Positions 20,270 through 33,450 of a stretch of DNA of 64,000 bases are shown one piece after another. Location: assembly GCA_027563935.2 (NCBI GenBank), contig CM050450.1, positions 91,820,439 through 91,884,438 on the forward strand, given 5' to 3'. The stretch is from Costus lasius (lineage: Eukaryota; Streptophyta; Magnoliopsida; Zingiberales; Costaceae). The position numbers were made by a program, and so were the translations under genes. Under the pieces are notes generated by a model. It searched no databases. It saw nothing but the letters and a program-made list of their open reading frames with translations, and was not told where the DNA came from. The number at the start of each line of letters is the position of its first letter. Position 1 is the stretch's first letter.

Positions 20270-20926
20270 AGTAGCTACATCAAATACACTATCATAACTA
20301 GGCCAACAATTGAGGCTAACAATTTTGAAATTAAACCAGCCTTTCTATCGATGATCTAGTAGAATCAATTTAGAGGATCACCACTTGAGGATCCTAATCA
20401 ACACCTTGCTCTTTTTCTTGAATTTTGTGACACTATTAAGATTAATGGAGTATCTAGTGATGCTTTGAAACTCAGATTATTTCCTTCTTCTCTCAGGGAC
20501 CGAGCACGTGCCTGGCTACATTCTCAACCAACTGAAACATTCACAACCTAGGATCAACTTTCAAATGCCATCTTGATGAAGTACTTCCCACCAAGTAAAA
20601 CGATCCAATTGAGAAATCAGATCACCAGCTTTCAAATGCTTATAACGGAAGTACCCATCTCACTGTTGATGCTGCTACAGAAGGAGCCCTCATGAACAAA
20701 AGCATTGACGACGCTTTCACTCTAATCATGGAGATGGCCCTGAACCATAACCAGTGGACCATTGAAAGAGGAGTGATACATCGACCTCCGCATGGTAAGA
20801 ATGAGAATCATAGTTGGCATACCTTGGCTGAAAAGGTAGACTCTTTGTGTAATAGATTTGATTCTTTTCAAATGCAAATTGCAGTAGTTTCATCATCTGC
20901 TATATGTGATATCTGTGGTAACCAAG
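20270..20926 (+). pseudogene. Element H gag fragment
   Basis: Decayed plant gypsy gag: EANNFEIKPAFLSMI, two adjacent TAG stops (20357-20362) at the place of the conserved QQ in element J, then GSPLEDPNQHLALFLEFCD and LFPSSLRDRARAWL. There is another TAG at 20549-20551 (a Trp site). An internal deletion lies near 20645. The later part (MNKSIDDAFTLIMEMALNHNQW) leads to the beginning of a zinc knuckle (CDICGN), where copia G interrupts it at 20927. Compared with J, the start methionine region is degraded. Confidence 0.85.
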
Positions 20927-22872
20927 TGTTGGTGTATATGCCCTAGGACCTAGTATTGGTCCATTATTGTACTACTTGACATTAATACTTATATATCATT
21001 CTGGCATTGTCATTATCTATGTTTGACTACATCTGTGATTATGTACTTACATGATAATGTCTCTGGAGACAGATTAGATCTGTGCTTAAATGATTGTCCC
21101 CAGTCGATGTACCTGAGTGGATATGGGATAGCTTTGGTACTTGTGATATTGGTATATGGGCTAGTTAGGCACGAGGTACTAACGCAGACATATGGGTATA
21201 TCAGTGGTGGATATACTAGATAGACCTACTGTGAGGCAATGACTTGGTGTCATGAGTTATCCACACAAGTGATAGGAGATGCATTGATCTCTTAACTTGA
21301 GGTCATTGGCCATTTTATATGGTTAGGGACATGCTTTGATACAACCTAACACCTCGCCTTAGTTGAGAGGTAATAATGGTTGTCATTAAGGATGTCATGA
21401 CCCATATGAGAAGGTCAATGGACAGAAAGAGGATTTGCCCCTTCCTAAGGGAAGCATGATATCCATGGAGCTCCACTATGGTTCTATGACTAAAAGTGTA
21501 TGGCCATACCCAGGTGAGAACCTAATTTTGTCATAGCCATGTGATTGGGTGAAAACAAGTGGTGACACACTTGTCCAATCAGATATCAGTTTGGCAAAGA
21601 GACTGTAATGCATCTATACCTAGTTGCGATAATGGGGAAGTCGATGTCGATATCCATTCCAATGACTTGGGTAGCAGCGATGCACTGCTAGGTGCCACTC
21701 ACTGCTTGTGGTGACCTTTGGTCAGCATTGCCAGCATCAGAGGAACCTACAGGGTCGCACACCTTGATACTCGAGTTGTCATATGGATCGGGAAGCCTTA
21801 TGATCGAGTTATTGGATAGCTCGGATCTATTTGGGAGATTTCATCAGCGCCAATGGGCCTGATGAGATGGAAGAATGTTATTGGAGCCAAACTCCATTTA
21901 TGGCAGGTTGACCCGAAATTGACCATGGTTGGTCACATTTGGATTAGGGTTGCAATGGATTGGATCCTTGTGCTTAATCAACCCATGTAATGAAGTTTGG
22001 GCTAGCTCATTACCCAATGAGGCCCAATAACTAGTTGTCATGAAGAGGCAATGGGCTAAAAGGGTATAATGGGGAGAAATCTCCACCCTATTGGTGCCTA
22101 GGGGCATAATGGGGTGGAGTGGGCAAATTTGCTTCATCAAGGAAGTAATATGCGCCTAGCCCTTGTTCCTTTGATGGTATAAATGCCTTTAAGGCATGTC
22201 TTGGGCTGATATGGTGTTTGGGCAATTATGGATAGGTTGAATAAGGTTTATGGTAAAGTCTTGGAGACTTTCCTTGCCTCAAACCCCCTTATCCTAGCCA
22301 CACACTTGTCATGATCCTAGCCCTTGCCCAAACCGCCTCTTGGCCTATAAATGTAACCCTACCCGCCCCTCTCTTGTGTTCAATTCCTTGGAGGCGTGTG
22401 CAACATTAAGAGGGCAAAAGCAAGGGTTCAAGTGGTGGCGCAACTTCTTCCTCTTCCATTGCCGCAAGCAAGCTTCTTCCTCCTTTCCTCTTGGCGCTTG
22501 GAGCATTGGAGCTTGGCGGCTAGTCTTCTTCCCTCTTCCTTCTTGGCGCAACTTCTCTAGAAGGTAGTGCAAGTGAAGTGGAGGTCTCCCTAAGGATTGG
22601 ATCTTCTTCCCGAGGCTAGCGCCGGGCGTGGAAGAAGAGGACTCTAGGCATCCGTGTGTGTGAAACTGCAGAGGGCGCACGCGGGGCCTACCTTGACATT
22701 GGCCTCATCTTGCTTTGAGGTATTTTCTAACTCATTGTGTCGACTCTCTCGCATGCGATCTTCATTGGGTTTTTGGGACTAGCCTGTTTCGGGGACATTA
22801 TTCCGTTGTGTAATGTATTTGTGTTGATATGACTCTGAAAAAATTATAAAATGTCCCCGGGGTTTCCCAACA
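20927..22872 (+). repeat. Element G 5' LTR
   Basis: It begins TGTTGGTGTATATGCC and ends GGTTTCCCAACA just before the PBS (1946 bp). A TATA box (CCTATAAATG) lies at about 22345-22353. A hairpin TGACC-TTT-GGTCA at 21712-21724 is at the position matching the GATAAC/GTTATC hairpin of family 1. Confidence 0.92.
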
Positions 22873-22873
22873 G

Positions 22874-22886
22874 TGGTATCAGAGCG
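22874..22886 (+). other. Primer binding site, tRNA-iMet (element G)
   Basis: TGGTATCAGAGCG one base after the LTR end; complementary to the 3' end of plant initiator tRNA-Met. Confidence 0.93.
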
Positions 22887-24532
22887 ACTTGCGAGACTTG
22901 AATGATGTAATTTCATGCTTTTCCATGCTCATAAGCCATATCTCAATTTTCAAAAACTGCATGATCACATGGCAAATAATTTTTCTAAGTAGGAAAAATT
23001 AGGGTTTCTTGTTCCTATCATCTTGTCAATCTCTTTTGGATTTTTGGGTTATTTTTTTTGCTTGATTTAAAGATCAAAGGCGCACATAGTTTTGTCAAGT
23101 AGGACGGGCATTGTGTCTTCGGACTGGCCGGGTCTCTTGATCTGATAAAATTACCAACCGAAAGGATCTATGAAATCATCATGAAAAGTTAATCGCAAAT
23201 AACCAAAAGATTTGTGATAAGAAGATGAGGAAAAGAGACTTGTTTTATGAAAAAGTAAAATTTTAGATTTTATGTTTTTCATAAGCATGTAGAATTGCAT
23301 AAGTAAATACCTTGGTTGTGCATAATGTTGTGGTCATGAGTCAAGCCCCTTTGCATGCCTGTGATGCATCCTTGTGATGCCTGCGTGCCGCTTTTCTTTT
23401 TTCTTTTAATTAAGAAGAAGATTAGGGTAGCGCATGTACTAGGCGATTGGCGCATGCTTGAAGCTTGTGCACCTTGCTTGGTGGTGCAAGAAGCTTCTTC
23501 AAAGATGGCACATCCTTGCATGGGGGCGCAAATTAGGGTTTGGCCGAGCCTTGTGCTTGTGTGCTAACCCTCTTGTGGCTTGCTTGATGGCGCACCTTCG
23601 ATGGAGGAAGACCATGGCATTGGCCGAACCTTAGGGGTGTACTCCTAGGGTTTGAGAGCTAAACCATGGAAAGAAGGACCTTGGAGCCAACCTTGAAGCT
23701 CAAGCTAGAGGTCGGCTAGCTTAGGTCTTGTCTTTGGGGCTTGAGTCCTAGGTCAAGAGTTGAACCTCCTTTTGGCATGGGTTGGTTCAATGTCATGAAT
23801 AGGCTATGATCACATCATTCTTTTTCTGCTTTCGTTATCTACAAAAGCATGCCTGTGATGTTTTATCGTTATGTTATCACTATAGGATTGCATGCCTATA
23901 TTGTTAGACATAAGATAAAACTAATGAGACCTTAAAAACCCTCATTCAAAATATCAAGTCTAGTAGCCTTCTAACGCGTAGCCCTCACTAAGCTATCGAT
24001 CAATGGAGTTGTGAACTGTTTCCCACCATCATGGGACACACCCACTTGTCTTTAGTAAGTGCGTGGTGGCAATGGTTTCCCCAGTCCAGTTTTAACCTGG
24101 GCGTGCCTTCGCAAGGAAACCCGTTGGCCCTGGGCATAACAGTTAGGAATGGACTTAACTAGATTTTCATATGTGCTGGGCACATGATGAAACTCTAGAG
24201 ACATCGTTGATAGGTTAGGGTTTCATGCGGTATCCAGCCCTCGCTGGACATGAATAGCCTAGACTATCTGAACAAGGGGAGTTTCTTGGAGCAACTGGCC
24301 GGCGTGCCCACCTTAAGAAGCATGAGTCACTTTGTGCATCTCATCCCACCCTCGTGGGACGCGAAGTCTCATGTGGAATAAGGATTCTATCTCACTAGGA
24401 AATCTTAAATTTCCTGATTAACTTTGTGGGTTGTCAATTTGATTAAAATAGTGGGAGCCATGATCATTTAAAAGAAGTCTAGTTTAAATGATTTGTAGTA
24501 CTAATCTGCTATTTCTTAGTTGTTGGAGAACA
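22887..24532 (+). other. Element G leader
   Basis: About 1.65 kb between primer site and gag ATG. No supported ORF was seen. Short open frames around 23279-23567 on both strands have no recognisable domain. Confidence 0.75.
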
Positions 24533-25335
24533 ATGGCTACGAACACTGGCGGATTGACACTACGATCCCTTTTAGATAAGGATAAGTTGGTTGGAACCAA
24601 CTTTATGGACTAACATCGGAACTTGAGGATAGCCCTCAAGCTCGAGAAGAAGCTGTATGTCCTCGAACAGCCTCTTCATGCGGCTCCTCTGCCTAATGCC
24701 CAGACGGCAGACAGGGATGCTTTTAGAAAGCATCAAGATGACTCTTTGGAGGTTGCATGTCTCATGCTAGCCACTATGAGGAGTAGAACGCTTTTCAGAT
24801 GATCACTCATCTGAAACAGATGTTCGAGGCTCAGGCTAGAACTGAGAGATATGATACTACCAAAGCAGTTTTTCGATGCAAGTTCTCTGAGGGTGCACCA
24901 GTGAGACCCCACGTTCTCAAGCTGATTGGGAATGTGGATCATCTCAGGAGACTGGGACATACCATAGACAACGAGCTGGTTATGGATCTTATTCTGCAGT
25001 CCCTGCCCCCTAGCTTCAGTCCGTTTATCATAAATTTTAACATGAACCGGATTGATTGCACAAGGGAGGAATTGCTGAATATGCTCCAAACAGCTGAGCG
25101 TGAGATGGGTAAGACCAAACCCAATTATGTTCTTTTGGTCTCTATGACCAAGAAGATAAAGAAGGGTTAGGCACGTGCTAAGGGTAGTGTCAGAGGTCCT
25201 ACCAAGGCACTGAAGAAAAAGGCGAAGAAGTCAAAGGAGCAGAGGTACTTCCACTGTGGCGAGCAGGGTCACTGGAGGAGGGACTGCAAGCAACTTCAGA
25301 ATGAGGAGAAAAAAGGCTTGGCCTTAGCTTCTAGC
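24533..25335 (+). pseudogene. Element G gag
   Basis: Starts at ATG 24533 (MATNTGGLTLRSLLDKDK...), as in the related family 1. A TAA at 24611-24613 replaces a conserved Trp codon. A small deletion near 24785 removes about 40 bases and shifts the frame. The core (TERYDTTKAVFRCKF, then VMDLILQSLPPSF) runs to a TAG at 25168-25170. The zinc knuckle follows at about 25247-25290 but has Tyr in place of the first Cys (YFHCGEQGHWRRDC). Gag would form the particle; this copy cannot. Confidence 0.87.
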
Positions 25336-28300
25336 TCAGGTATTTATGTTACTGAAGTCAACCTTTCTACTTATATGTCATGGGTATTGAATACCGCATG
25401 TGGAGCTCATATTTGTACAAATATGCAAGGGCTCAAGAAAAGTACATCAGTGCAGGCTGGAGAGATTGACCTATGAGTTGGAAACGGGGCAAAGGTTGCT
25501 GCTGTTGCTGTAGGAGTTTTGACTCTCTCCCTACCTTCTGGACTTCAATTAGAGTTAGATAATTGCTATTATGTACCTTCACTTACTAAGAACATTGTAT
25601 CCATTCCTTGCTTGGCAAAGAAAGGATTTAAGTTTGAAATAAATAAGAACTCTTGTTCTTTTTCATTTGCAAATATGTTCTATGGGAAGGGTACTTTGTG
25701 CAATGGTCTATATGTATTGGACATAGATAAGTCTATTTGTAACATAAATAGTAAAAGGACCAAATTGAGTGGTTCAGTTGGTGCTTTCCTATGGCATTGT
25801 CGATTAGCCCACATAAACAAGAATCGTATCCAACAACGCCATGAAAATGGGTTGTTAGATTCAAGTTCCTTGGAGGAATTTGATACATGTGAGCCTTGTT
25901 TATTAGGAAAAATAACAAAAGTGCCTTTCACCAAGACTGGTGAGAGAACAAGAGGTTTATTGGATCTCATACATGCTGATGTGTGTGGGCCGTTCAATAA
26001 ACAAGCCAGAGGAGGGTACAACTACTTCATCTTGTTTACTGATGACTTCAGTAGATATGGTTATGTCTACTTGATGAGACATAAGTCTGAATCCTTTGAG
26101 AAATTTAAGGAGTTCAGACATGAAGTAGAGAACCAGCTTGGTAGATCCATTAAGGCTCTTCGATCAGTTCGTGGTGGAGAGTACCTGAGCGGTGAGTTCT
26201 TTAACTATCTAAGAGAGTGTGGGATCCTATCCCAACTCACTCCTCCGGGAACACCTCAATGGAATGGTGTGTCTGAAAGGAGAAATAGAACCTTGTTGGA
26301 CATGGTTCGGTCTATGATGAGTCATGCAACTCTATCTCCCTCATTCTAGGGGTATGCACTTGAGACAGCTTCTCTAATACTGAATAATGTTCCATCTAAG
26401 AGTGTCTCAAAGATTCCATATGAGGTATGGAGTGGGAGATGCCCTAATCTCACTTTTATTAGGATCTAGGTATGTGAGGCTTATGTCAAACGTCAGGATT
26501 CTAACAAACTAGAAGCTAGATCTGATAAATGCATGTTTGTTGGGTTTCCTAAGGAAACTAAAGGTTACTACTTCTATGTCCCAACCGAGAACAAAGTCTT
26601 TATTGCTCGGGGTGCTGTGTTTCTAGAGAAAGAATTTCTCAAGAAAGAAGTCAGTGGGAGCAAGTTTGACTTGGACGAGGTCCAAGTGCAACCACAAGAC
26701 AAAGAGATGAAACCTGAGCCACTTACACCGGTTGCTAGGCAACCTAAGGCTCAGACACAGGCCCCACATAGGTCTGGGAGGATTCATCATGCACCTGAGA
26801 GGTATGGGTCACTACCGACCCAACACAACGGGATCTTCATCATTGAGGATAAACCCAAGACTTATGATGAGGCGGTCAGTGGACCAGACTCCGAGAGATG
26901 GCTTGAGGCCATGCAATCCGAGATGGATTCCATGTCAGCAAATCAAGTCTGGGATTTGGTTGAGCTACCTGATGGGGTAAAACCCATAGGGTGTAAATGG
27001 GTCTTCAAGAGGAAGACAGACATGGATGGCAACATAGTTACCTATAAAGGTAGACTAGTGGCTAAGGGATTCAAACATGTCCACGGGGTGGACTATGATG
27101 AAACCTTCTCGCCGGTTGCCATGATCAAATCCATTCGGATTCTGCTTGATATAGCTGCATATCATGACTATGAGATATGGCAGATGGATGTGAAGACAGC
27201 ATTCCTTAACGGGAAGCTGACTGAGGATGTGTACATGACACAACCTGATGGCTTCATCCATCTTGCAGATGCCAGTAAGGTCTGCATGCTAAAGAAATCC
27301 ATTTATGGATTAAGGCAAGCATCTCAAAGTTTGAATCTTTAGTTTGATGAAGCTGTGAGAGATTATGACTTCATCAAAAGCGAAGATGACTCCTGTGTAT
27401 ACAGAAAATTCAGTGGGAGCTTGGTGACTTTTCTGGTCTTGTATGTCGATGACATACTACTCATCAGAAACGACATCCCTAGTCTTCAGTCAGTGAAGAC
27501 ATGGTTAGGGAAGTGTTTTGAGATGAAGGACTTAAGGGAGGCCGCCTATATCCTAGGCATAAGGATCTACCGGGATAGATCCAAGAGGCTCCTGGCCCTT
27601 AGTCAGAGTACCAACATTGATAAGGTCCTGGAGAGGTTCAACTTGGAGCAATCTAAGAAGGGATACCTTCTAGCGAGACATGGCCTTACTCTCTCAAAGA
27701 GCTAGTGTCCCACCACACAGGCTGAGAGGGATGACATGAGTCGAGTGCCCTATGCTTCGACAGTGGGATCGATCATGTATGCAATTTTGTGTACTAGACT
27801 AGACGTGGCTTATGTAGTGATCATAACCAGCCGATACCAATCCAATCCTGGTTTGCAGCATTGGATGGCTGTAAAGAACATCCTTAAGTATCTGAGAAGA
27901 ACTATGGATCTGTTCTTAGTCTGTGGGGGACAGGAAGAGCTCAATATACAGGGCTACACTGATGCGTCATTCAGTCTGACCCTGAAAACTTCAAATCGTA
28001 GGCTGGCTATGTGTTCAAGTTGAATGGGGGCACTGTATGCTGGAAGAGCTTCAAGCAACCCACCATAGCTGATTCTACAACCGAGGCAGAGTATGTGGCC
28101 ACTTCAAAGAAGCCGTTTGGATCATTTCTGAACTTCAGGGGGTTCCAAGTGCAATGTATCCCATTGAGCTCTACTGTGACAATAATGGAGCAATTGCACA
28201 AGCCAAGAAACCACGATCTCATCAAAGATGCAAACACATACTCAGGAGATTTCACTTGATCAGAGAAATCATTGACAGAGGGGATGTCAAGATTAGCAGA

Positions 28301-28405
28301 GTTGACACAGAGAACAATCTGGCAGACCCATTGACCAAAGTTTTGGCGCAGCAGAAGCATGATGGTCATGCTAGAGATATGGGGTTGTGATTCCTCAACC
28401 TCTAG
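25336..28405 (+). pseudogene. Element G pol (protease, integrase, RT, RNase H)
   Basis: Protease remnant near 25385 with NTACG where family 1 has DTACG, so the catalytic Asp is lost. Integrase zinc domain (HCRLAHINKNRI ... CEPC) and core (HADVCGPF, RSVRGGEY with Asp replaced by Val, SERRNRT). Stops: TGA near 25473, TAG at 26347, 26467, 27340 and 27703. RT has QMDVKTAFLNG and YVDDILLI (about 27446). RNase H starts YTDASF; one base is lost near 27974 and more bases near 28105, shifting the frame twice. The end is at 28405 after a TGA at 28388. It is clearly long dead. Confidence 0.9.
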
Positions 28406-28426
28406 GTCTTAGTGCAAGTGGGAGAT

Positions 28427-29889
28427 TGTTCATGTATATGCCCTAGGACCTAGTATTGGTCAATTATTGTACTACTTGACATTGATACTGATATATCATT
28501 CTGGCATTATCATTATCTATATTTGACTACATCTACGATTATGTACTTACATGATAATATCATTGGAGATAGATTGGATCTGTGCTCAAATGATTGTTCT
28601 CAATCGATGTACCTGAGTGGATATGGGACAGCTCTGGTACTTGTGAGACTGGTATATGGGCTGGTTTGGCACGAGGTGCTAACATAGACATATGAGTATA
28701 TTAGTGGTGGATATACTGGATAGACTCGCTGTGAGGCAATGACTTGGTGTCATGAGTTATCCTCACAAGTGATAGGAGATGCATTGATCCCTTGACTTGA
28801 GGTCATTGGTCATTCTATATAGTTAGAGACATGCTTTGATACAACCTAACACCTCGCCGTAGTTGGGAGGTAATAACGGTTGTCATTGAGCATGTCACGA
28901 CCCATATGAGAAGCTCAATGGACAGAAAGAGGATTTGCCCCTTCCTAAGGGAAGCATGATATCCATGGAGCTTCTCAATGGTTCTATGACTAAAAGTGTA
29001 TGGCCATACCTAGGTGAGAACCTGATTTAGTCATAGCCATGTGATTGGGTGAAAACTAGTGGTGATACACTTCTCCAATCGGATATCAGTTCGGCAAAGA
29101 GACTGTAATGCATCTGTACCTAGTTGCGATAATGGGGATGTCGATGTCGATATCCATTCCAATGACCTGGGTAGCAGCGATGCACTACTAGGTGTCACTC
29201 ACTACTTGTGGTGACCTTTGGTCAGCACTGCCAGCTTCAGAGGAACCTATAGGATCTCACACCTTGATACTCAAGTTCTCATATTGATCGGGAAGCCTTA
29301 TGATCGAGTTATTGGATAGCTTGGATCTATTTGGGAGATTTCATTAGCGCCAATGGGCCTGATGAGATGGAAGAATGTTATTGGAGCCATATCCATTTAT
29401 GGCAGGTTGACCCAAAATTGACCATGGTTGGTCACATTTGGATTATGGTTGCATTGGATTGGATCCAAGTGCTTAATCAACCCATGAAATGAAGTTTGGG
29501 CTAGCTCATTACCCAATGAGGCCCAATAACAAGTTGTCATGAAGAGGCAATGGGCTAAAAGGGTATAATGGGGAGAAATCTCCACCCCATTAGCGCCTAG
29601 GGGCATAATGGGGTGGAGTGGGAAAATTTGCTTCATTAAGGAAGTAATATGCGCCTAGCCCTTGTTCCTTTGATTGTATGAATGCCTTTAAGGAATGTCT
29701 TGGGCTGATATGGTGTTTGGGCAATTATGGATAGGTTGAATGAGGTTTATGATAATGTCTTGGAGACTTTCCTTGCCTCAAACCCCCTTATCCTAGCCAC
29801 ACACTTGTCATGATCATAGCCCTTGCCCAAACTACCTCTTGCCCTATAAAAGTAACCCTAGCTGCCCCTCTCTTGTGTTTAATTCCTTG
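28427..29889 (+). repeat. Element G 3' LTR, truncated
   Basis: Begins TGTTCATGTATATGCC after the tract AAGTGGGAGAT. It follows the 5' LTR to ATTCCTTGGA at 29889 (TATA CCTATAAAAG at about 29844), and the last 480 or so bases are missing. The next base already belongs to the protease of element H. The hairpin TGACC-TTT-GGTCA is kept at about 29212-29224. Confidence 0.9.
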
Positions 29890-32335
29890 GATCCAGGTAG
29901 TTTCTCTATTCCTTGCTTGATTGGGAGTATGGCTTTTGACCGAGTCTTATGTGATCTTGGTGCTAGTGTGAGTCTAATGCCTTTATTTGTTTGCAGGAAA
30001 CTGGACATGGGAGAGCTGAAACCAACTTCTATATCTTTACAGCTCGTTGATCGTTCAGTTAAGTATCCTATTGAGATTCTTGAGGATGTTCCAATTCAGG
30101 TTGGTAAGTACTTTGTTCTAGCAGATTTTATAGTTTTAGTGATGGAGGAAGATGCTAAAATTCCTACCATATTTGGTAGACCATTCTTAACCACAGCAGG
30201 AGCTATTATTGATGTACAGAACGGTAAACTCACTCTTAAAATTGGTGATAACAAAATTGAGTTTGATTTGAATGAATCCATGAAGAAACCATCGTATACT
30301 GGATCTTGTTGTAGTATTCATGTTGTGGATGACCACATTTATGATCTTAATGCTTTGTTTGAGGAGCCTTCTGATTCTGATTTAGATGTTGATTCTGATC
30401 TTGATTCTAGTTGTGATTCTGATGTTGAGATTCATGATTTACTAGACTGCACTATTTGTGATGATCAAGAAAATCAAGAAGATAAAATCCGAAAAGTCAA
30501 ACTAAAATCTTTACCTAATAATCTTCGCTATGAATTTCTAGGACCCAATTCTACTTACCCTGTTATTGTTGATGTACAGCTTAATGAAAGGAAGACAAAA
30601 TTACTTTTAAGAGAGTTGAGGATTCATAGGAAGGTAGTTGGGTGCTCTATTGATGATTTGAAGGGAATTAATCCCTCTTTTTGTATGCACAGAATTCTTA
30701 TGGAAGAGGAACATAAGCCACATGTTGATTTTCAAAGGAGACTTAACCCCTCTATGAAAGAAGTTGTGAAGAAGGAGGTTCTGAAATTGCTTGATGCAAG
30801 TATTATCTATCATATCTTCGATAGTAAATGGATAAGTCCTGTTCATTGTGTTCCTAAGAAAGGGGGTGTAACTGTTATGAAAAATAAGGATAATGAATTG
30901 ATTCCTATTAGAACAGTAACTAGTTGGCGCATGTGCATAGATTATAGGAAATTGAATACGGCCATTAGGAAAGACCATTTTCCCTTATCATTTATTGATC
31001 AGATGGTTGAAAGGTTTACAAATCATTCTTACTTTTGCTTCTTAGATGGGTATTCTGGATTTTTCCAAATTCCCATCCATCCTGATGACCAGGATAAGAC
31101 CACTTTCACTTGCCCATATTGTACCTTTGCCTATAGGAGAATGTCTTTTAGTTTATGTAATGCACCTGCTACTTTTCAGAGGTGTATAATGGCTATATTT
31201 TCGGACTTTATTGAAGATTTTATGGATGTTTTCATGGTTTAATTTTCTATATATGGCTAACTTATCTCGAGTTTTGCATAGGTGTGAAGAAACTAATCCT
31301 GTTCTTAACTAGGAGAACTGTCATTTTATGGTTAGACCGGGGATAGTTTTGGGACACCTAATTTCAGAAAAAGGGATAGAGGTTGACAAAGCCAAAGTGA
31401 AGTGATTGAGAAGTTGGAGCCGCCCACTACAGTCAAGGAGATCAGGAGTTTCTTGGGACATGTAGGATTCTACCGGCTATTCATTAAGGATTTCTCTAAA
31501 CTTGCTAGACCACTTACAAATTTACTTTGTAAAGATGTTAAGTTTTCTTTTGATGAAAGTTGTTTGTCTGTTTTTCAGGAGTTGAAGAAAGCTCTGACTT
31601 CAGCACCCATCATTCAGCCACCGGACTGGAGTTTACCCTTTGAGCTCATGTGTGACGCTAGTGATTATGCAGTAGGAGCAGTCCTTGGCCAAAGAAAGGA
31701 GAAGAAGCCCTATGTTATCTATTATGCCAGTAGGACCTTGGATGAGACACAAAGAAATTACAAAACCACACAGAAAGAACTTTTGGCTATTGTTTTTGGT
31801 TTTGATAAATTCAGATCATACTTAATTAATTCTAAGGTTGTGGTATACATTGATCATGCAGCGGTAAAGTACTTGATGCAGAAGATGGATAGTAAACCGC
31901 GCCTTCTTAGATGGGTATTGCTTTTGCAAGAGTTTGATTTGGAGATCAAAGACAAGAAGGGGTCAGAGAACTTTGTTGCAGATCACCTTTCGAGGATATT
32001 TGTAGATACTGATAAAGGTGATACAATCAATGATTCCTTTCTTGAAGAACAACTCTTAGTGATTGAACAAATTAAGGCTCCATGGTATGCTGATATAGTA
32101 AATTACTTGGTTGCTAATGTTTTTCCTCTTGATTTGAGTTATTAAGGAAAGAAGAAATTCCTAGCTGAAGTAAAGAACTAATTTTGGGATGAGCCTTATG
32201 TATTTAGAAGATGTGCAGAAGAAATTTTTAGGAGATGTGTACCTGAGGAGGAAATCATGGATATATTATTTCGGTGTCATGGATCTTCATATGGAGGGCA
32301 TGCTAGTACTTAGAAGACTGCTTTTAAAGTTTTTA
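29890..32335 (+). pseudogene. Element H pol: protease, RT, RNase H, integrase start
   Basis: Aspartic protease: DPGSFSIPCLIG, active site DLGASVSLMP (about 29958), and FGRPFL. RT: INPSFCMHRI, LNPSMKEVVKKEV, WRMCIDYRKLN, FLDGYSGF and FSLCNAPATFQR. The catalytic FMDD motif is destroyed: the frame reads FMV then TAA at 31240-31242. More stops and a frameshift near 31400 follow. RNase H from about 31620 reads [13 protein letters not shown], then [11 protein letters not shown], and ends at VADHLSRIF. Integrase zinc domain remnant at about 32165-32330 (DEPYVFRRC ... CHGSSYGGHA), after which coding stops and a palindrome array begins, so the integrase core is deleted. Confidence 0.9.
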
Positions 32336-32870
32336 TGGCTTTTACGGTGGTACCATAATAAGTTTTACGTGCCGTAATTTTGACTTGCTTCTTTCTAGAG
32401 AGTCTTCAAGATTTTTGTGTGTAATACGGTAGTGCCATAATTAATTTCACCATCTATAATTTTGCTTTGATTCTTTCTAGAAAATTTTGTGTCTTTTATG
32501 GCACTACTGTAATTTATATTACGGGTCGTAATGTTGTGTTAATTTATTCCAGAGATTTTTACGATAGGGGATGTAAAATTTTTTACGCCTGTTATTTATT
32601 TCGTTAAAAAAAAATTTGTTATGGTAGTACCATAAATTTTGTCATGACCCGTGTTTTCGAGTGTTTATCTTCCAGAAATAATTATGGTAGTACCATAATT
32701 AATTTCACGGATGTAATCTTGTTCTAGGATATTTCTAAAAATTTCCCCGGGGGGTGTCGTATTTCTTATTATGACCATGATTGTGAGGGCTTTTGAACCA
32801 GACCAAATTACGGCAGTGCCGTAATGAAAATTACGACCATAATTGTGTCGGCCCTACACGACTCTGCGAC
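32336..32870. repeat. Palindrome-rich region of element H
   Basis: About six TACGGTAGTACCGTA-type palindromes (around 32344, 32422, 32488, 32617, 32682 and 32812). Each is followed within about 10 bases by a second motif related to TTACGGGTCGTAA. The clearest is ATTACGGCAGTGCCGTAAT at about 32811-32829. Spacing is irregular (about 65-130 bp). The palindrome is close to that of the element I LTR. Confidence 0.7.
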
Positions 32871-33450
32871 CATATTTCTAGGGTTTTCAGCCGTGGTTTA
32901 GGGTTTTTCATTAGTGTTTTCCTTCGACGCCGCACCGTTCTTCGATTCAAGCTCCCTCTTTCTCTATAAACTTTCCAGCGACCTTTCCCGTTCATCTCCA
33001 ACCTTCAATCCGGTGTTTTATAGCTTGATCTGGTCTTTCCGATGTCCACTCGATGAGTTTTGCCCTTTTCAATTTCTGACAAATGAGCTTTTGATTTCTT
33101 CGATTTCAACTTGTTCTTGCTTCCTGAACTCTTTGGCAAGCTTCTACAACCGTCTCCGGCTGATTTCCAACCATTTTCGAGCAACATTAACAAGTTTTGA
33201 AGTCAGATCAATCTCCGCTAGCATTTGTTTCGCCAAGCTCATTTTTCCTTCATCAGAGCTTCAATCAAGCTGCTTCTTGCTTCCAGAGTTTCGCCAGAGG
33301 TAGAAGAACCTTCCTGAAGAATGTGGAGACTGATTTCAGCTTGAAAGCCCAGATTCGAAAGTCACATTCAAAATCTGCTCGATGCCCTGTTTATTTGGTA
33401 ACGCCTTTGTTTTTCCCGATTTTACCCTTGTTTCCATTCTTTTCTCTAAA
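32871..33450 (+). other. Element H spacer before the downstream ORF
   Basis: Pyrimidine-rich, leader-like sequence. TCTATAAAC at about 32960-32968 could be a TATA box for a separate transcript, and TAGGGTTT motifs precede it. Open frames here (32914-33303) match nothing I recognise. Confidence 0.45.

Larger units (their letters stand above)
20927..29889 (+). mobile_element. Element G: copia family 2, 3' LTR truncated
   Basis: 5' LTR 20927-22872, PBS, leader, gag and pol remnants, polypurine tract, partial 3' LTR 28427-29889. It is inserted in the zinc-knuckle codons of element H gag. The 5 bases before it are CCAAG; the other target copy is lost because the 3' LTR end and part of H were deleted together. 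In the first 120 bp the LTRs differ at 8 positions, so it is much older than B or K. Confidence 0.92.

Noticed and set aside
33005..33193. Lys/Ser-rich minus-strand ORF in the H spacer
   Set aside because: Short, in pyrimidine-rich leader-like DNA, no family similarity.
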